Source: Chitinophagales bacterium (GTDB lineage: Bacteria; Bacteroidota; Bacteroidia; Chitinophagales; JADIYW01). From it: a stretch of DNA of 64,000 nucleotides. Each line of letters starts with the position of its first letter. Within the stretch, counting starts at the first letter, position 1. The stretch is taken from assembly GCA_023957245.1 (NCBI GenBank), contig JAMLHJ010000003.1, positions 124,001 through 188,000 of the forward strand, written 5' to 3'. The notes beneath the pieces are model-generated. The model saw only the letters and a list, made by a program, of their open reading frames with translations, was not told where the DNA came from and made no database searches. The position numbers were made by a program, and so were the translations under genes. Shown here in pieces: positions 1 to 9,166 of the stretch.

Positions 1-359
1 TCTTTCAATTGTAAGCCTTTAGTGCCGACAATCAGAAGTAATAGTCCTGATATGAGAGATAATAGACTAAAGAGAATGACTGCAATTTTTATTTCTTTCA
101 ATGAGATTTTTCCAGATTGCAAGCTTCTTTGGGGCCCGACTCTATTATGATTATCCACTCCGCTGACAGCATCTCCGTAATCATTTGCTAGATTGCTCAA
201 AATCTGTAAAAACAGTGTGGTTAATACAGCGCCAATCAACACAGACCATTGGAATGAGTTGTGATATTTAGCTAGAAAGCTTCCTAGTAATATTGAAGAT
301 AAGGATAATGGTAGTGTCCGCAATCGAAATGCTTCCAACCATGCAGATGCAGATGCCAT
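1..359 (-). CDS. menA: 1,4-dihydroxy-2-naphthoate polyprenyltransferase MenA (partial, 5' end only)
   Basis: The first 119 codons of a gene that continues beyond the left edge. The product is a UbiA-superfamily membrane prenyltransferase that attaches the polyprenyl tail to DHNA to give demethylmenaquinone. Visible: a short cytoplasmic start, a hydrophobic helix, then the Asp-rich diphosphate/Mg-binding motif NDYGDAVSGVDN followed by RVGPQR, which is characteristic of MenA, and a second hydrophobic stretch at the edge. The ATG (codon at 357-359) lies 9 bp after the menB stop, so it is the last visible gene of the men operon. Family call is firm from the motif; completeness cannot be judged. 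Confidence 0.9.
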   Translation of the reverse strand, partial: MASASAWLEAFRLRTLPLSLSSILLGSFLAKYHNSFQWSVLIGAVLTTLFLQILSNLANDYGDAVSGVDNHNRVGPQRSLQSGKISLKEIKIAVILFSLLSLISGLLLLIVGTKGLQLK

Positions 360-368
360 TTTTAAATT

Positions 369-1211
369 TTATGGAAATTTAGGGTATTTGTCAAATTCTG
401 GATCTCTTTTTTCCAGAAAAGCATTTCTTCCTTCTTCAGCTTCTTCAGTGGTGTATATCAATCGAGTAGCTTCTCCAGCATAAACTTGCTGACCCACTAA
501 TCCATCATCAATCAAATTGAAAGCAAATTTGCTCATTTTTATTGCTGTTGGACTTTTGCTTAAAATCTCTTGTGCCCATTGATACGCCGTTTCTTCCAAT
601 TCTTCATGAGGAACAACAGCATTGACCATGCCCATATCATAAGCTTCTTGAGCAGAATAAGAACGACCTAAAAAGAAGATTTCTCTAGCTCTTTTCTGTC
701 CAACTTGTCTAGCAAGATATGCCGAACCAAATCCTCCATCTACACTAGCTACGTTGACATCTGTCTGTTTGAAAATAGCATGTTCTTTGCTCGCTAATGT
801 GAGGTCGCAAACAACGTGAAGGCTATGTCCTCCACCTACTGCCCAACCAGGAACGACGGCGATAACAACTTTGTTCATGAATCTTATTTGTCGTTGAACA
901 TCTAAGATATTAAAGCGATTGATGCCGTCTAAGCCTTTGTATCCAGTTTTGGAACGTACTCTTTGGTCACCACCCGAACAGAATGCCCATCCTCCATCTT
1001 TTTGTGAAGGACCTTCTGCACTGATAAGAACAACACCTATTTCTTGTGATTCGTGGGCAATGATTAAGGCTTCTAGGAGTTCAGAAACAGTTTCTGGTCT
1101 AAAAGCATTACGAACTTCTGGTCTGTTAAATGCTATTCTTGCAACACCATTGCGTTGCCTGAAAGTGATATCTTGATATGCTTTAATGGTTTTCCATTCT
1201 GTATGACTCAT
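369..1211 (-). CDS. menB: 1,4-dihydroxy-2-naphthoyl-CoA synthase MenB
   Basis: Crotonase-fold enzyme of 280 residues that closes the second ring of the naphthoquinone by converting succinylbenzoyl-CoA to DHNA-CoA. Visible: substrate/oxyanion segment CSGGDQ at residues 78-83, the glycine-rich GWAVGGGHS at 122-130, and DGGFGS at 158-163. The segment QTDVNV at 149-154 carries an Asp where bicarbonate-dependent (type I) MenB enzymes have Gly, so this looks like a type II, bicarbonate-independent enzyme; that assignment rests on family knowledge. Full length. Only 2 bp separate it from the menD stop, consistent with translational coupling in a menF-menD-menB-menA operon. Confidence 0.95.
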   Translation of the reverse strand: MSHTEWKTIKAYQDITFRQRNGVARIAFNRPEVRNAFRPETVSELLEALIIAHESQEIGVVLISAEGPSQKDGGWAFCSGGDQRVRSKTGYKGLDGINRFNILDVQRQIRFMNKVVIAVVPGWAVGGGHSLHVVCDLTLASKEHAIFKQTDVNVASVDGGFGSAYLARQVGQKRAREIFFLGRSYSAQEAYDMGMVNAVVPHEELEETAYQWAQEILSKSPTAIKMSKFAFNLIDDGLVGQQVYAGEATRLIYTTEEAEEGRNAFLEKRDPEFDKYPKFP

Positions 1212-1213
1212 GG

Positions 1214-2908
1214 CTATGATTTATTTTTTAAATAATTCCAATACTGCTCTAAAACTAAAGGATTTTTCTCTGCATCTGTAAATATTTCCAATATTGTTCT
1301 TTGAGTTTTTTGTTGAAAAAATATTTCTAATATTTCGAGAAGTGATTTTTCATCTTTGGCAGACAAATAATTCCACTGATAATGTTCTGCTATTTTCTCA
1401 ACATTTGAATGCATAGAAGTTTCGAAAAAAGGTTTCATTTCTTTAACTTCTTTAGGCCCTGAAATGATACGGAAAATTCCACCACCTCCATTATTGATGA
1501 CGATAATTTTTAGATTTTTCAATGGAACTTCATTCCACAGTGCATTGATATCATAATGAAATGAAACATCTCCAGTAATGAGTAGAAAATCTTTTTCAGG
1601 ATAGCTTGAAGCTGCTCCAACAATCGTACTCGTGCAACCATCTATTCCGCTTGTTCCTCTATTGCACCACGTTTCTGATATATTTTTGTTGTCAAATAAT
1701 TGAGCATACCTGATAGGTGAGGAGTTGGAAAGATGCAAGCTAATATGAGATGGAATGGCTGATAAAATATGATGAAATACTTTAAAATCACTAAAATCGC
1801 TTGATGTTGCAAATTGCTGATGTAGGATTTGTAAGTTTTCTTTTTTCTGTAACCAAAGTTTTCTGTAATCTCCCTTTTTATTTTTGAGATGGGGAATGAA
1901 TTGCTTCAAGAAATCAATGGCATTGATAGAAATAGGATGTGTCAATGACTGATAAGTATTCATTAAAGCATCGTATTCGTCAATATTCCAATGGAAAGTA
2001 GGTCTATATTTTCTAAGTAAAGATTTTACTCTTTTGGAAACAACAGCTCCTCCGATAGTTATCAATAGATTGGGTAGGAGAGTGGAAATTTCTTGGCTAT
2101 CCAAATGGGTAATACATCTATCTATATTTTCTACGAAATCTGGATGATGAATATTTGATGTGGACTCGGTCAAGATGATGACATTTTCAAATTGTGCTAA
2201 AAGTGACAATTGATTTTGTAATTCTTCATTTTTGATGTGCTGCCCAACAAGTACCATGACTTTAGAACTTTCAGAAAAATCTTTAGCCAATACTTGAATA
2301 TTCATTTCAGATAAAGTCTTCTTTGTCGATATAGGCATGAAGATATTAGGCTGCTGAGGTGCTATTTCAGTTACTTCATAAAGAGGCTCACTAACAGGAA
2401 TATTAAAGTGAACAGGACCTTTATCTAGACTTGTAGCAATTTGAAATCCTTCACTCAGACTGTGTTCAATATGCCAAAGTTCATCTCCATGAGTAGCATC
2501 ACCATTAATATTGTAGCTTTTTCTGATATAATTTTGGTAAACATTGTTTTGCCTGATAGTCTGCCCATCACCTTGATCTATCCATTCTGCGGGTCTGTCA
2601 GCAGTCAAAACTATCAATGGAATCCTTTGATAATATGCTTCACAAATAGCTGGTGCGAAATTTAATGCAGCCGAACCACTAGTGCATAAGATGGCTACTG
2701 CTTGTTGAGTCTCAATAGCTTTCCCCATTGCAAAAAATGCTGCACTTCTTTCATCTCTTATACTTGTACAGTTGAAATAAGGGTGTCTATTGAAAGATAT
2801 GGTCAATGGAGCATTGCGAGAGCCAGGGCAAATAATGACCTCTTTCACTCCCAACTTTGCTAGAGTAAGAACAATGTGCTGAATGCCTTTTTTAGATGAT
2901 AATTCCAT
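1214..2908 (-). CDS. menD: SEPHCHC synthase MenD (thiamine-diphosphate enzyme)
   Basis: 564-residue ThDP-dependent enzyme that condenses isochorismate with 2-oxoglutarate to SEPHCHC, the first committed menaquinone step. Visible: ICPGSRNAPL at about residues 26-35, the catalytic Glu region DERSAAFF with Glu53, TSGSAALNF, and the ThDP/Mg motif GDVSFHYDINALW near residues 446-458. Length matches the family. Begins 3 bp after the menF stop and ends 2 bp before menB, so it is internal to the men operon. Cytoplasmic. Confidence 0.95.
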   Translation of the reverse strand: MELSSKKGIQHIVLTLAKLGVKEVIICPGSRNAPLTISFNRHPYFNCTSIRDERSAAFFAMGKAIETQQAVAILCTSGSAALNFAPAICEAYYQRIPLIVLTADRPAEWIDQGDGQTIRQNNVYQNYIRKSYNINGDATHGDELWHIEHSLSEGFQIATSLDKGPVHFNIPVSEPLYEVTEIAPQQPNIFMPISTKKTLSEMNIQVLAKDFSESSKVMVLVGQHIKNEELQNQLSLLAQFENVIILTESTSNIHHPDFVENIDRCITHLDSQEISTLLPNLLITIGGAVVSKRVKSLLRKYRPTFHWNIDEYDALMNTYQSLTHPISINAIDFLKQFIPHLKNKKGDYRKLWLQKKENLQILHQQFATSSDFSDFKVFHHILSAIPSHISLHLSNSSPIRYAQLFDNKNISETWCNRGTSGIDGCTSTIVGAASSYPEKDFLLITGDVSFHYDINALWNEVPLKNLKIIVINNGGGGIFRIISGPKEVKEMKPFFETSMHSNVEKIAEHYQWNYLSAKDEKSLLEILEIFFQQKTQRTILEIFTDAEKNPLVLEQYWNYLKNKS

Positions 2909-2911
2909 AGT

Positions 2912-3994
2912 TTATTGTTCATCTTTTAGTGCATCAATGATTTGCATCATAGTTTCACTTTTGAGGGTAGTTTCATTCCATTCGTCTTCTGGAATTGAAG
3001 ATGAAGTAATACCGCCACCTACATAAAGTGCGATTTGGTCTTTTCCTATCTGCATACACCGCAAATTAACATATAAATTGGCAGTATCTGCAAAATTTGT
3101 TTCACCTATTATACCACAATAGTATGCTCTATCATGATTTTCATGTTCTAAAATATATTTTACAGCCGCTTTTGCAGGCAATCCGCCAACAGCTGGTGTA
3201 GGATGTATATCTTTTAATAATTCTTTGATAGAAGAATAGTTATTGTCTTGATAAATATAATCTGTTTGTAGATGTACTACTTTCCCAGCTTCAGAGGTAT
3301 GCGGACCCTCTTTCTTTATCAGTGTATAATGATGTTTTTCAAATATGGTTTCTATATGCTCACCTACCATTAAATGTTCTTCCATTTCTTTATTACCCCA
3401 AATAGTTTCTTTTCTTTTGTTATTAGCTTGAGTACCTGCTAAAGACATGATTGATAATTGATTATTGTGCTTTTCAAGGAGAAGTTCTGGAGCTGCTCCT
3501 GCCCATGTGCCAGAAGTAGGATGATAGAAAATATAATTGAATGCCTTGGTGTAGGTTGAAGAAAGTTTTTTGAAAAATTGAATAGGTTCAAAATATTCAG
3601 GTTTGTCAATTGTCAATACTCTTGAAAGAATTACCTTCTTTAATTGCCCAGATTGAATATCCATGATAAATTTTTTTATCAGCTGGTCATATTCTTGCCG
3701 AGTTGTAGCTGGAGGTAATATTTTTGTAGTAGGATTGTTTTTGGGAGATACTTTTACAATATTTAAAAAATCTTGATTTATTGAAGCATTTTCTACTATA
3801 TTAAGTTGAATATCAATTGATTTTGATTCTTGAGTAAATGGACTTATCCAAAAAATATTTGAAGTATTTTGAGCTAATAATTGTTTGTCAATAGCTAAAT
3901 TGTAATGTGGCTGATTGGGGAATTTGTAAATACAAAATGGGATATTTTTTGATAACAATTCTTGTCCAATATCTAAAATCACGTCCTCTGACAC
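2912..3994 (-). CDS. menF: isochorismate synthase MenF
   Basis: Chorismate-binding enzyme of 360 residues that isomerises chorismate to isochorismate and feeds MenD. Visible in order: KKVILSR at about residues 120-126, the AGT segment of the active site, the Glu-containing GEHIET motif, and HPTPAVGGLPAKAA followed by YYCGIIGE near the C-terminus, all typical of MST enzymes. It is slightly shorter than enterobacterial MenF but usual for Bacteroidota. It is the first gene of the men operon; no clear TAnnTTTG promoter box was found in the 85 bp upstream (3995-4079), so transcription from the aidB-like/ATL unit upstream is possible. Confidence 0.9.
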   Translation of the reverse strand: MSEDVILDIGQELLSKNIPFCIYKFPNQPHYNLAIDKQLLAQNTSNIFWISPFTQESKSIDIQLNIVENASINQDFLNIVKVSPKNNPTTKILPPATTRQEYDQLIKKFIMDIQSGQLKKVILSRVLTIDKPEYFEPIQFFKKLSSTYTKAFNYIFYHPTSGTWAGAAPELLLEKHNNQLSIMSLAGTQANNKRKETIWGNKEMEEHLMVGEHIETIFEKHHYTLIKKEGPHTSEAGKVVHLQTDYIYQDNNYSSIKELLKDIHPTPAVGGLPAKAAVKYILEHENHDRAYYCGIIGETNFADTANLYVNLRCMQIGKDQIALYVGGGITSSSIPEDEWNETTLKSETMMQIIDALKDEQ

Positions 3995-4079
3995 TACAAA
4001 AATTTTGAGTTGCTAAGGTAGGTAGAATATGAGATATTCCAAAGTCAATACTATTGTCTGGATATGGTGAATTAAAAAT

Positions 4080-4418
4080 TTAAAACTTTGTTGATATCAA
4101 TTCTTTAGTTGGATCCCAAATTAACGCTTCAAAATTTTGAATTTGATTGTTTTTTACAATAATATTTTCAGCTTCAAGTAATTGCTCCATCTGATAGATA
4201 TCTCCAAAATGTGCTTTACCTGTCAGTAAACCATTTCTATTAACTACTCTATGAGCGGGAATAGTTTCATCTCTTCCACTTGCATTCATCGCCCAACCAA
4301 CCATCCTAGCAGAGCCTTTTGATCCTAAATAATTGGCAATCAATCCATAAGTGGTTATCCTGCCTTTAGGGATTTGCCTAGCTACCTCATATACTCGTTC
4401 AAAGAAATTTTTACTCAT
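4080..4418 (-). CDS. alkyltransferase-like protein (MGMT C-terminal fold, no acceptor Cys)
   Basis: 112-residue protein with the DNA-binding/active-site fold of O6-alkylguanine-DNA alkyltransferases. It has PKGRITTYG at residues 17-25, the helix-turn-helix with the Arg finger in SARMVG (Arg38), and the active-site motif PAHRV at 54-58. The alkyl-accepting Cys of PCHR is Ala here, so it cannot act as a suicide methyltransferase. Known Cys-lacking ATL proteins bind O6-alkylguanine, flip it and recruit nucleotide excision repair; that role is inferred. It lies 16 bp downstream of the AidB-like gene on the same strand, probably one transcript. Confidence 0.85.
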   Translation of the reverse strand: MSKNFFERVYEVARQIPKGRITTYGLIANYLGSKGSARMVGWAMNASGRDETIPAHRVVNRNGLLTGKAHFGDIYQMEQLLEAENIIVKNNQIQNFEALIWDPTKELISTKF

Positions 4419-4434
4419 TATTTGAATTTGATGA

Positions 4435-6081
4435 CTAGTCTATTTCTAATGTATTTTCATTCATCTTGAATTTAATCCAATAGTTCAATGCATTGAAATA
4501 TTTTTCTTTAGGACATTTTTGAATTAAATCCAACCACAACAATGCAATGGCTGTTTCTCCAATGAAAAATGCAATATCTCTGGCACTTGCTTCCCATTCG
4601 TCTTTATTAGAAAGTTTGGAAATAAATGAAAATAAGATTTTCACTTTGTCTGAAATAATATTTTTGGCTTCTTGAAGTTCTTCTTTAGAGATATTATTGA
4701 GTATATCTTTTGCAAAATCTTGAAAAGCAGGAAGTCCATTATCTTTTTCGATAGCTCTCAACATATCTAAAGAAAGAATATTAGTAGTGCCTTCCCAAAT
4801 GCTTAAAGTCTGTACATTGCGCAACATGACAGGGATATTTGTGTCTTCCAAATAACCCAATCCCCCGAACATTTCGATATGTTCAGATGCTGATTGTATA
4901 GATGATTTGGCAGTGTAAAGTTTGGCTATTGGTGTTAAAATTCTTAATAAAGCTATCTCTTTTTCGGTAGCGACTAAGCAATCTTCTCTACCTAATAACT
5001 GTGAAAGATATAATGGCAGAATAGTGTTGCTCTGATATGCTATTTCTAAATTTCTCAAGCTTTTCTTATGTAGAATATGTTCACTTATTTTCTTGCCAAA
5101 CGCTTCTCTGATATGGCTATAAGATTCAGAAAGGGCATAAGCTCTTCGCATGTACGAAACTGAAGAAATAGCATTGTATATTCTAGTAACATTAAATAGT
5201 GTTGAAATACTTTTGACTCCTTTGCCTTTCTCACTGACCAATCTTGCTTGTGTTCCTGTTAAACTCAATTGTGCTGTAGGTAAAGCTTTTGTTCCTAATT
5301 TATCTTTAAGTGCTTCTACTTCAATGCCATTAAGCGAACCATCTTCTTTTCTGATAGGAAGATAAAATAAAGATAGAGGTGCTCTTTTGCCATCAATAGG
5401 TTGTTCTGTCGATGCTAATGTAAAAGCCATATCTGCAGTGATAGCAGAAGTGAACCATTTATGCCCCTTTAGAATATATTCTCCGTTTTCTTCGTATGCA
5501 AATGTCATTGAACGTGATACGTCTGAGCCGCCAGTACGTTCTGTCATCCATTGACCACTGGTGAGAAATGTTTTGGGGTTTCTTGAAGTTAATCCTTTGT
5601 ATGGACCATCTTTTAGAAAGTTATCTCCATATTTTTCTATTAATCTTGCTGCTCCATCTGACATTGCCAATGGGCAAGTGTATATCGCTGAAGATGGCGT
5701 ATAAAGATATAATTTGGCAAATTGATATAATCTTGAATGAGCACCATATTTACGCTCGTAACCTATTGCTACTAGACCTTCTTCAGCAGCTACAGCTTCC
5801 AATTTTTCCCATTCAGGAGCTACTTTGATTTCGTCAACACGTTCTCCCCATGCATTAAATGAAATAAGCTTGGGAGGGTTGTTTTCGCAAGCATTTGCAT
5901 ATTCTATTAATTCCGTAGCGACTTTTTTTCCAAATCTTTCCAAATCTGGTCTGATTTCATTCATGACTTCATTGGGTAGATAGGTTTCTAAATAATCTTG
6001 TAAAAATTCGTCTTGGGTATATTCATTTGTGAGCAAAGGTTCGTCTTGATGAAAATTTGAATATGGAGTATGGTTTTTCAT
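4435..6081 (-). CDS. AidB-like acyl-CoA dehydrogenase
   Basis: 548-residue flavoprotein of the large acyl-CoA dehydrogenase class that includes E. coli AidB, a protein induced in the adaptive response to alkylating agents. Visible: long N-terminal extension, FAD/substrate segment with TSGQWMTERTGGSDVS around residues 173-188, KWFTSA, and near residue 430 the IWEGTTNILSLDMLRA motif carrying the catalytic Glu, matching the WEG-N-LD-LR signature of AidB. Long-chain acyl-CoA dehydrogenases of the ACAD11 type are the alternative. Its location directly upstream of an alkyltransferase-like gene favours a DNA-alkylation role. Start ATG at 6079-6081; the SNF2 gene is divergent. Confidence 0.8.
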   Translation of the reverse strand: MKNHTPYSNFHQDEPLLTNEYTQDEFLQDYLETYLPNEVMNEIRPDLERFGKKVATELIEYANACENNPPKLISFNAWGERVDEIKVAPEWEKLEAVAAEEGLVAIGYERKYGAHSRLYQFAKLYLYTPSSAIYTCPLAMSDGAARLIEKYGDNFLKDGPYKGLTSRNPKTFLTSGQWMTERTGGSDVSRSMTFAYEENGEYILKGHKWFTSAITADMAFTLASTEQPIDGKRAPLSLFYLPIRKEDGSLNGIEVEALKDKLGTKALPTAQLSLTGTQARLVSEKGKGVKSISTLFNVTRIYNAISSVSYMRRAYALSESYSHIREAFGKKISEHILHKKSLRNLEIAYQSNTILPLYLSQLLGREDCLVATEKEIALLRILTPIAKLYTAKSSIQSASEHIEMFGGLGYLEDTNIPVMLRNVQTLSIWEGTTNILSLDMLRAIEKDNGLPAFQDFAKDILNNISKEELQEAKNIISDKVKILFSFISKLSNKDEWEASARDIAFFIGETAIALLWLDLIQKCPKEKYFNALNYWIKFKMNENTLEID

Positions 6082-6184
6082 TTCAGCAATTTTTTTATTT
6101 GTAAGTTATCTATTTATGGAGATATTTGTCTGCTTTTAGTGCTTAAAATAGACATAAGGTCGATTATTTAAGACTAATTCAATT

Positions 6185-6218
6185 TTTGAAGGCATTATCT
6201 AAGGAAGATTTATATTTG
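6185..6218 (+). promoter_or_regulatory. Bacteroidota-type promoter of the SNF2 helicase gene
   Basis: TTTG at 6185-6188 and TATATTTG at 6211-6218, 22 bp apart, match the -33/-7 (TTTG / TAnnTTTG) pattern of the Bacteroidota housekeeping sigma factor. The -7 box ends 6 bp before the ATG at 6225, which argues against the upstream in-frame TTG at 6186 as start and implies a nearly leaderless transcript. Confidence 0.6.
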
Positions 6219-6224
6219 CATACA

Positions 6225-9065
6225 ATGAGTGTAAAGACAGACAATTATTTATTAATAGACCCTTTTGAGCTGATACATAATTTGCCTTACATAAAAGTAT
6301 TAAGGGTAAGAAAATCTAATAAAGGTACTGAGTTTGATATTTTTGAGTTGGAACAACAATATCTCAAACCTTTTCCAGCTGAAATTTATAAAAATGTAAG
6401 ATGGTTTAGAGATGAATATTTTTTTGAGGAAATCAGTATTTTAACAAAACAACATAGAAATTCTAAATCTGGATTGTCTCAGTCTGTTTTTCTAAATAAA
6501 TCTATAAATAATTTATTATCAAATTATTCAGTCTATTTATTTAAATCTTTAGTTGATGTAAAAGTATATCATCGTACTAAAACCGACAAAGGAAATATTG
6601 TAATTGCTACTTGTAAGGTAAGCACTGAATGCCCTACCTTAAAATTTGAAGTGGTTCAAAAGGAAGGTGGAGGATTGTATGTTGAGCCGATATTTCAAAT
6701 TGGTGAGCAAAGTGTCAGAATGAATGAAGCGAAACGATATAATTTTTTATTGTTGTATGATAATACTTATTATATTTTGAAGCAAAAGGATTTTCTTACA
6801 CTCGATAGTCTTCAAGAAAAAAATGCTAATCAATATGCTTTCCGTGCAGATGAATTGATGCGAAAAATAATTATTAGCCTTGAAGAAAAGTATGAAGTAA
6901 ATAAGAACAACTTATTTAAAATCAATGAGATAAATTGTCAACCAAAAAGTGAAGTGCTTTTAAGTGAAATCAGCAATTCATTTTTGATGATTACACCTAG
7001 ATGGAATTATGATGAATTTATTATCGAAGGTAAATTTCAGGAAATACATCATTCTAATATTGAAGGTAAATTATTTGAAATCAGGAGAAATCAAGAAGAA
7101 GAAAGGAAGTTTTCAGATTATTTGAAAGCACAACATCCTCTATTTGCTAAACAAATCAATGGTTATTTCTATTTGAGTTTTGAAGAGGCAAAGAAGAAAC
7201 AATGGTTTTTAAAAACCTTTCATCGATGGATGGAGGATAATGTGGAGATAAAAGGTATGGATATGCTCCGTCACTTTAGGTATTCCCCTTTTGCAATTGA
7301 AACTGAATTGGAATTGCTAGAACAGAAAGGAGCTATGCTTCAATTGTATTTAAAAGTTTCGTTTGGTAAAGAAATAGTATCTCTTAAGGAACTGAAAAAA
7401 TTATTGATTTCAGGTCAATCATTTGTATTGTTGAAAGATGATTCAATGGGTGTTTTGTCGGATGAATGGATACAAGCTTATGGTTTATTATTGAAACATG
7501 GGCAAATTATTGACCAAATTATCACTATCCCTCAATGGATTTTGTTAGCTACTCAGCAAGGAAGTGGAGTGGAGCAATTATTGCCTGTTATTTCTAAGGA
7601 TTGGTGGGCAAAATGGATACAATGGCAAAATGAATCTGAAAAAATTTTCGACGCACCTCTTGGCTTAAAAACAGAATTGAGAACATATCAACATAAAGGA
7701 TATGAATGGATGAGTCTGCTTTCTCAGATAGGCGCAGGAGCATTATTGGCAGATGATATGGGATTGGGTAAAACAATACAGACAATAGCTTTCCTTCAAG
7801 AATTGTATTTGAAAGATACCTCTTCTCAATTTATGATTGTTTGTCCAGCTTCATTGGTTTATAATTGGTATCAAGAAATATTGAAATTTACTGACGATTT
7901 AAAGCCTTATATTTATCATTCTACTAACAAGGATTTACAGAAATTCTTTGATTCAGAATCTCAAGTACTGATATGTAGCAATGGAACGATGAGGTCCAAT
8001 GTAGATATATTGTCAGTGAAATATTGGGATGCAATTATTTTAGACGAAAGCCATCATATTAAAAATACAAATACTCAGGTCTCAGCAGCAATACAATTAT
8101 TGTCAGCAAAAAATAGAATTGCTTTAAGTGGTACTCCAATAATGAATAATACTGAAGACTTATATGCTCAATTGCATTTTATTTTACCAGGATATTTAGG
8201 TTCTAATGATTTTTTTAGAAAAGAGTACGCCATTCCTATTGATAGGTCAAGAGATGAAAGAAAGATTAGGGCATTTCAGAAATTGACTAATCCATTTATT
8301 CTGAGAAGAACAAAACAGGAGGTTGCAAAAGATTTGCCTGATAAGATAGAATCTGTTCTTTGGTGTGAGATGGATGAAGAGCAAAGAGAGTGTTATGAAA
8401 CAATCAAAGCTTCAATTAGAAATTCAATATTTTTGGGTATTCAGAAAGAAGGTATCAATAAGAATAAATTGTCTATTCTTCAAGGTATTCAGAAACTTAG
8501 ACAAGTTTGTGCCTCACCAGCAATCGTTAAAGATTTAGAAACTCCATGTCATTCGTCGGTGAAATTGGATATGTTGATGGAGGAATTGACTCAACTTGGA
8601 CAACATAAAGCTTTGGTCTTTTCTCAATATAAGGGAATGTTAAATCTGATAGCTAAAGCCTGCCAGCACGAAGGAATTGATTATTTTCATATTGATGGAG
8701 ATACACCGATTTCGCAGAGAATGGAATATGTAAATGCTTTTCAAGAAGAGGGAAGTTTGTGTAAAGTATTTTTAATCAGTCTGATGACAGGTAATGCTGG
8801 ACTTAATCTGACTGCAGCAGATTATGTGTTTTTAGTTGACCCATGGTGGAATACAGCAGTGCAGCAACAAGCAATTGACAGAACCCATAGAATCGGTCAG
8901 GATAAAAATGTATTTGCATATAAAATGATTTGTAAAGACACAATTGAAGAGAAAATTTTGATGCTTCAACAGCGTAAGAAAGAGCTTTCAGATGATTTGG
9001 TACATGAGGAAGAAGGATTTGTCAAGCAATTGACTGAGGAAGATGTTGCTTTCCTATTTGATTAG
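6225..9065 (+). CDS. SNF2-family DEAD/DEAH-box ATPase
   Basis: 946-residue Swi2/Snf2-type DNA-translocating ATPase. The N-terminal ~480 residues are a poorly conserved, Bacteroidota-type extension. The helicase core follows: motif I ADDMGLGKT near base 7752, motif II DESHH near 8043, motif III LSGTP near 8115, and the C-terminal lobe ending in motif VI with QQAIDRTHRIGQ near 8866. Such proteins remodel protein-DNA complexes, for example recycling RNA polymerase as RapA does; the precise target here is unknown. An in-frame TTG at 6186 would add 13 residues, but a -7 promoter box overlaps that stretch, so the ATG at 6225 is preferred. Divergent from the AidB-like gene. Confidence 0.88.
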   Translation: MSVKTDNYLLIDPFELIHNLPYIKVLRVRKSNKGTEFDIFELEQQYLKPFPAEIYKNVRWFRDEYFFEEISILTKQHRNSKSGLSQSVFLNKSINNLLSNYSVYLFKSLVDVKVYHRTKTDKGNIVIATCKVSTECPTLKFEVVQKEGGGLYVEPIFQIGEQSVRMNEAKRYNFLLLYDNTYYILKQKDFLTLDSLQEKNANQYAFRADELMRKIIISLEEKYEVNKNNLFKINEINCQPKSEVLLSEISNSFLMITPRWNYDEFIIEGKFQEIHHSNIEGKLFEIRRNQEEERKFSDYLKAQHPLFAKQINGYFYLSFEEAKKKQWFLKTFHRWMEDNVEIKGMDMLRHFRYSPFAIETELELLEQKGAMLQLYLKVSFGKEIVSLKELKKLLISGQSFVLLKDDSMGVLSDEWIQAYGLLLKHGQIIDQIITIPQWILLATQQGSGVEQLLPVISKDWWAKWIQWQNESEKIFDAPLGLKTELRTYQHKGYEWMSLLSQIGAGALLADDMGLGKTIQTIAFLQELYLKDTSSQFMIVCPASLVYNWYQEILKFTDDLKPYIYHSTNKDLQKFFDSESQVLICSNGTMRSNVDILSVKYWDAIILDESHHIKNTNTQVSAAIQLLSAKNRIALSGTPIMNNTEDLYAQLHFILPGYLGSNDFFRKEYAIPIDRSRDERKIRAFQKLTNPFILRRTKQEVAKDLPDKIESVLWCEMDEEQRECYETIKASIRNSIFLGIQKEGINKNKLSILQGIQKLRQVCASPAIVKDLETPCHSSVKLDMLMEELTQLGQHKALVFSQYKGMLNLIAKACQHEGIDYFHIDGDTPISQRMEYVNAFQEEGSLCKVFLISLMTGNAGLNLTAADYVFLVDPWWNTAVQQQAIDRTHRIGQDKNVFAYKMICKDTIEEKILMLQQRKKELSDDLVHEEEGFVKQLTEEDVAFLFD

Positions 9066-9166
9066 TAATTATATTGTTTTATTAACCTTAAAAGGTTCTT
9101 CTGAATAAAAGTTTTTAAATACTTTTATTGGCAAATATTTTATCAACTTTTATTGACTCAACCATT

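Noticed and set aside
4019-4079. promoter for menF in the gap after the ATL gene
   Set aside because: No TAnnTTTG match on the minus strand was found there.
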